Positions 39,069 through 39,666 of a stretch of 39,666 bases of DNA are shown one piece after another; within the stretch, counting starts at the first letter, position 1; the number at the start of each line of letters is the position of its first letter. Below the pieces are notes generated by a model that worked only from the letters and a program-made list of their open reading frames with translations, was not told the origin of the DNA and made no database searches. Source of the stretch: Cacconaster sp045641345 (GTDB lineage Bacteria > Bacteroidota > Bacteroidia > Bacteroidales > UBA932); the NCBI GenBank assembly GCA_045641345.1, contig JAZUGR010000011.1, positions 1-39,666 on the forward strand, given 5' to 3'. The position numbers and the translations under genes are program-made.

Positions 39069-39666
39069 TTATTCCTGGTTCTTTTCCATCTCGCTCTTGA
39101 GAGCCGCGAGCGACGAAATGTCGCCGAGGGTCGTCTTTTCGAGATTTGCCTTTATCTTCTTGACTGCCTTCTGGGTTGCCTTGGCCTCGTTGTCCTTCTC
39201 GGCCTCGACTTCCTCCTTGCCGGCAGCATAGGTCCTTACGTGTGAAAGGGCTATCTTCTTGCTCGACTTGTTGAATTCCTCAACGCGGAACTGGAGCTTG
39301 TCGCCCTCCTTGGGCTGACTGCCGTCTTCCTTTACGAGGTTCTTGAGAGAGCAGTATCCCTCGACGTCCTCGGCAAGAGTGATGATGGCGCCCTTGTCAA
39401 CGAATGTCTTGACCGTACCCTCCTGGATGGAACCTACCGTATAGACAGCTTCGAAGTTGTCCCAGGGATTCTCCTCAAGCTGCTTGTGGCCGAGGCTCAG
39501 ACGACGGTTCTCCACGTCGAGCTCGAGTACCACCACGTCGAGCTTTTCGCCGATGGAGGTGAACTCCGAAGGATGCTTTACCTTCTTGGTCCAGCTCAGG
39601 TCGCTGATATGAACGAGACCGTCGACGCCCTCCTCAAGCTCTACGAACACACCGAAATTGGTGAAG
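39069..39666 (-). CDS. rpsA: 30S ribosomal protein S1, C-terminal part (gene runs off the right edge)
   Basis: S1 binds mRNA through repeated OB-fold S1 domains and brings it to the 30S subunit. The visible part, about 198 residues, starts inside an S1 domain (TNFGVFVELEEGVDGLVHIS then DLSWTKKVKHPSEF, VVVLELDVENRRLSLGHKQL). It continues with a second S1 domain (NFEAVYTVGSIQEGTVKTFV to FNKSSKKIALSHV) and ends in an acidic, lysine-rich tail (EEVEAEKDNEAKATQKAVKK) that replaces further domains. The true start lies beyond base 39666. The DLSW and LGHKQL wording is the standard S1 signature. The terminator at 39019-39046 ends the transcript. Confidence 0.95.
   Translation of the reverse strand, partial: FTNFGVFVELEEGVDGLVHISDLSWTKKVKHPSEFTSIGEKLDVVVLELDVENRRLSLGHKQLEENPWDNFEAVYTVGSIQEGTVKTFVDKGAIITLAEDVEGYCSLKNLVKEDGSQPKEGDKLQFRVEEFNKSSKKIALSHVRTYAAGKEEVEAEKDNEAKATQKAVKKIKANLEKTTLGDISSLAALKSEMEKNQE

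Overview
The window looks like chromosome of a fairly GC-rich member of the Bacteroidales; a Rikenellaceae/Alistipes-like host is a guess. Support: a short 286-residue primary sigma factor with no acidic region 1.1; several matches to the Bacteroidota -7 box TAnnTTTG just upstream of genes (2282, 8719, 8740, 19012, 34701, 34723); Bacteroidota families such as DUF4783; and little use of Shine-Dalgarno sequences. From about 1760 onward the DNA is dense, GC-rich core chromosome, and many neighbouring genes overlap by 1-4 bases. Bases 1 to about 1740 are visibly AT-rich and carry small DNA-binding genes unlike the rest.

Layout. (1) 1-1760: the probable end of an integrated element. It has a tandem helix-turn-helix protein cut by the left edge, an excisionase-like HTH protein behind an unknown 179-residue protein, nested inverted repeats over their promoter, a structured hairpin, and repeats resembling integrase arm sites. 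No integrase, tRNA gene or second end is visible. (2) 1850-8693: DUF4783 protein, rlmH, a very large NtrY-like membrane histidine kinase, and on the opposite strand a sigma-54 activator-type response regulator followed by the ribosome GTPase gene der. (3) 8771-14068, plus strand: cmk, ispH, an ABC exporter pair, and a 5'-nucleotidase split into two exported proteins. (4) 14132-19000, plus strand: primary sigma factor, alanine/sodium symporter, argS, RNase Z. (5) 19065-25491, plus strand: glucosaminidase with LysM domains, mltG, tamB. (6) 34694 down to 25460, minus strand: a continuous run of eight genes with gaps of at most about 40 bases: four-TM protein, NifU-like scaffold, GGGtGRT protein, pgi, a 988-residue surface protein combining HExxH, propeller and barrel, a PhnP-like metallo-hydrolase, an RsmI-like methyltransferase and mtaB. 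(7) 34750-36494, plus strand: nucleoside phosphorylase and a SirB1-type protein. (8) 38938 down to 36497, minus strand: two glycosyltransferases and mtgA. (9) The 3' end of rpsA with a strong terminator.

How the genes fit together. Most are housekeeping: translation (rlmH, der, argS, mtaB, rpsA), tRNA maturation (RNase Z), nucleotide and isoprenoid metabolism (cmk, ispH, nucleotidase, phosphorylase), glycolysis (pgi), and envelope building (glucosaminidase, mltG, tamB, mtgA, glycosyltransferases). The best candidates for undescribed biology are the NifU-like/GGGtGRT pair, the surface protein joining a zinc-protease signature to a propeller and a barrel, the kinase/regulator pair whose regulator lacks a DNA-binding domain, and the regulatory DNA of the element end. 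No CRISPR array, IS element, tRNA or rRNA was recognised.
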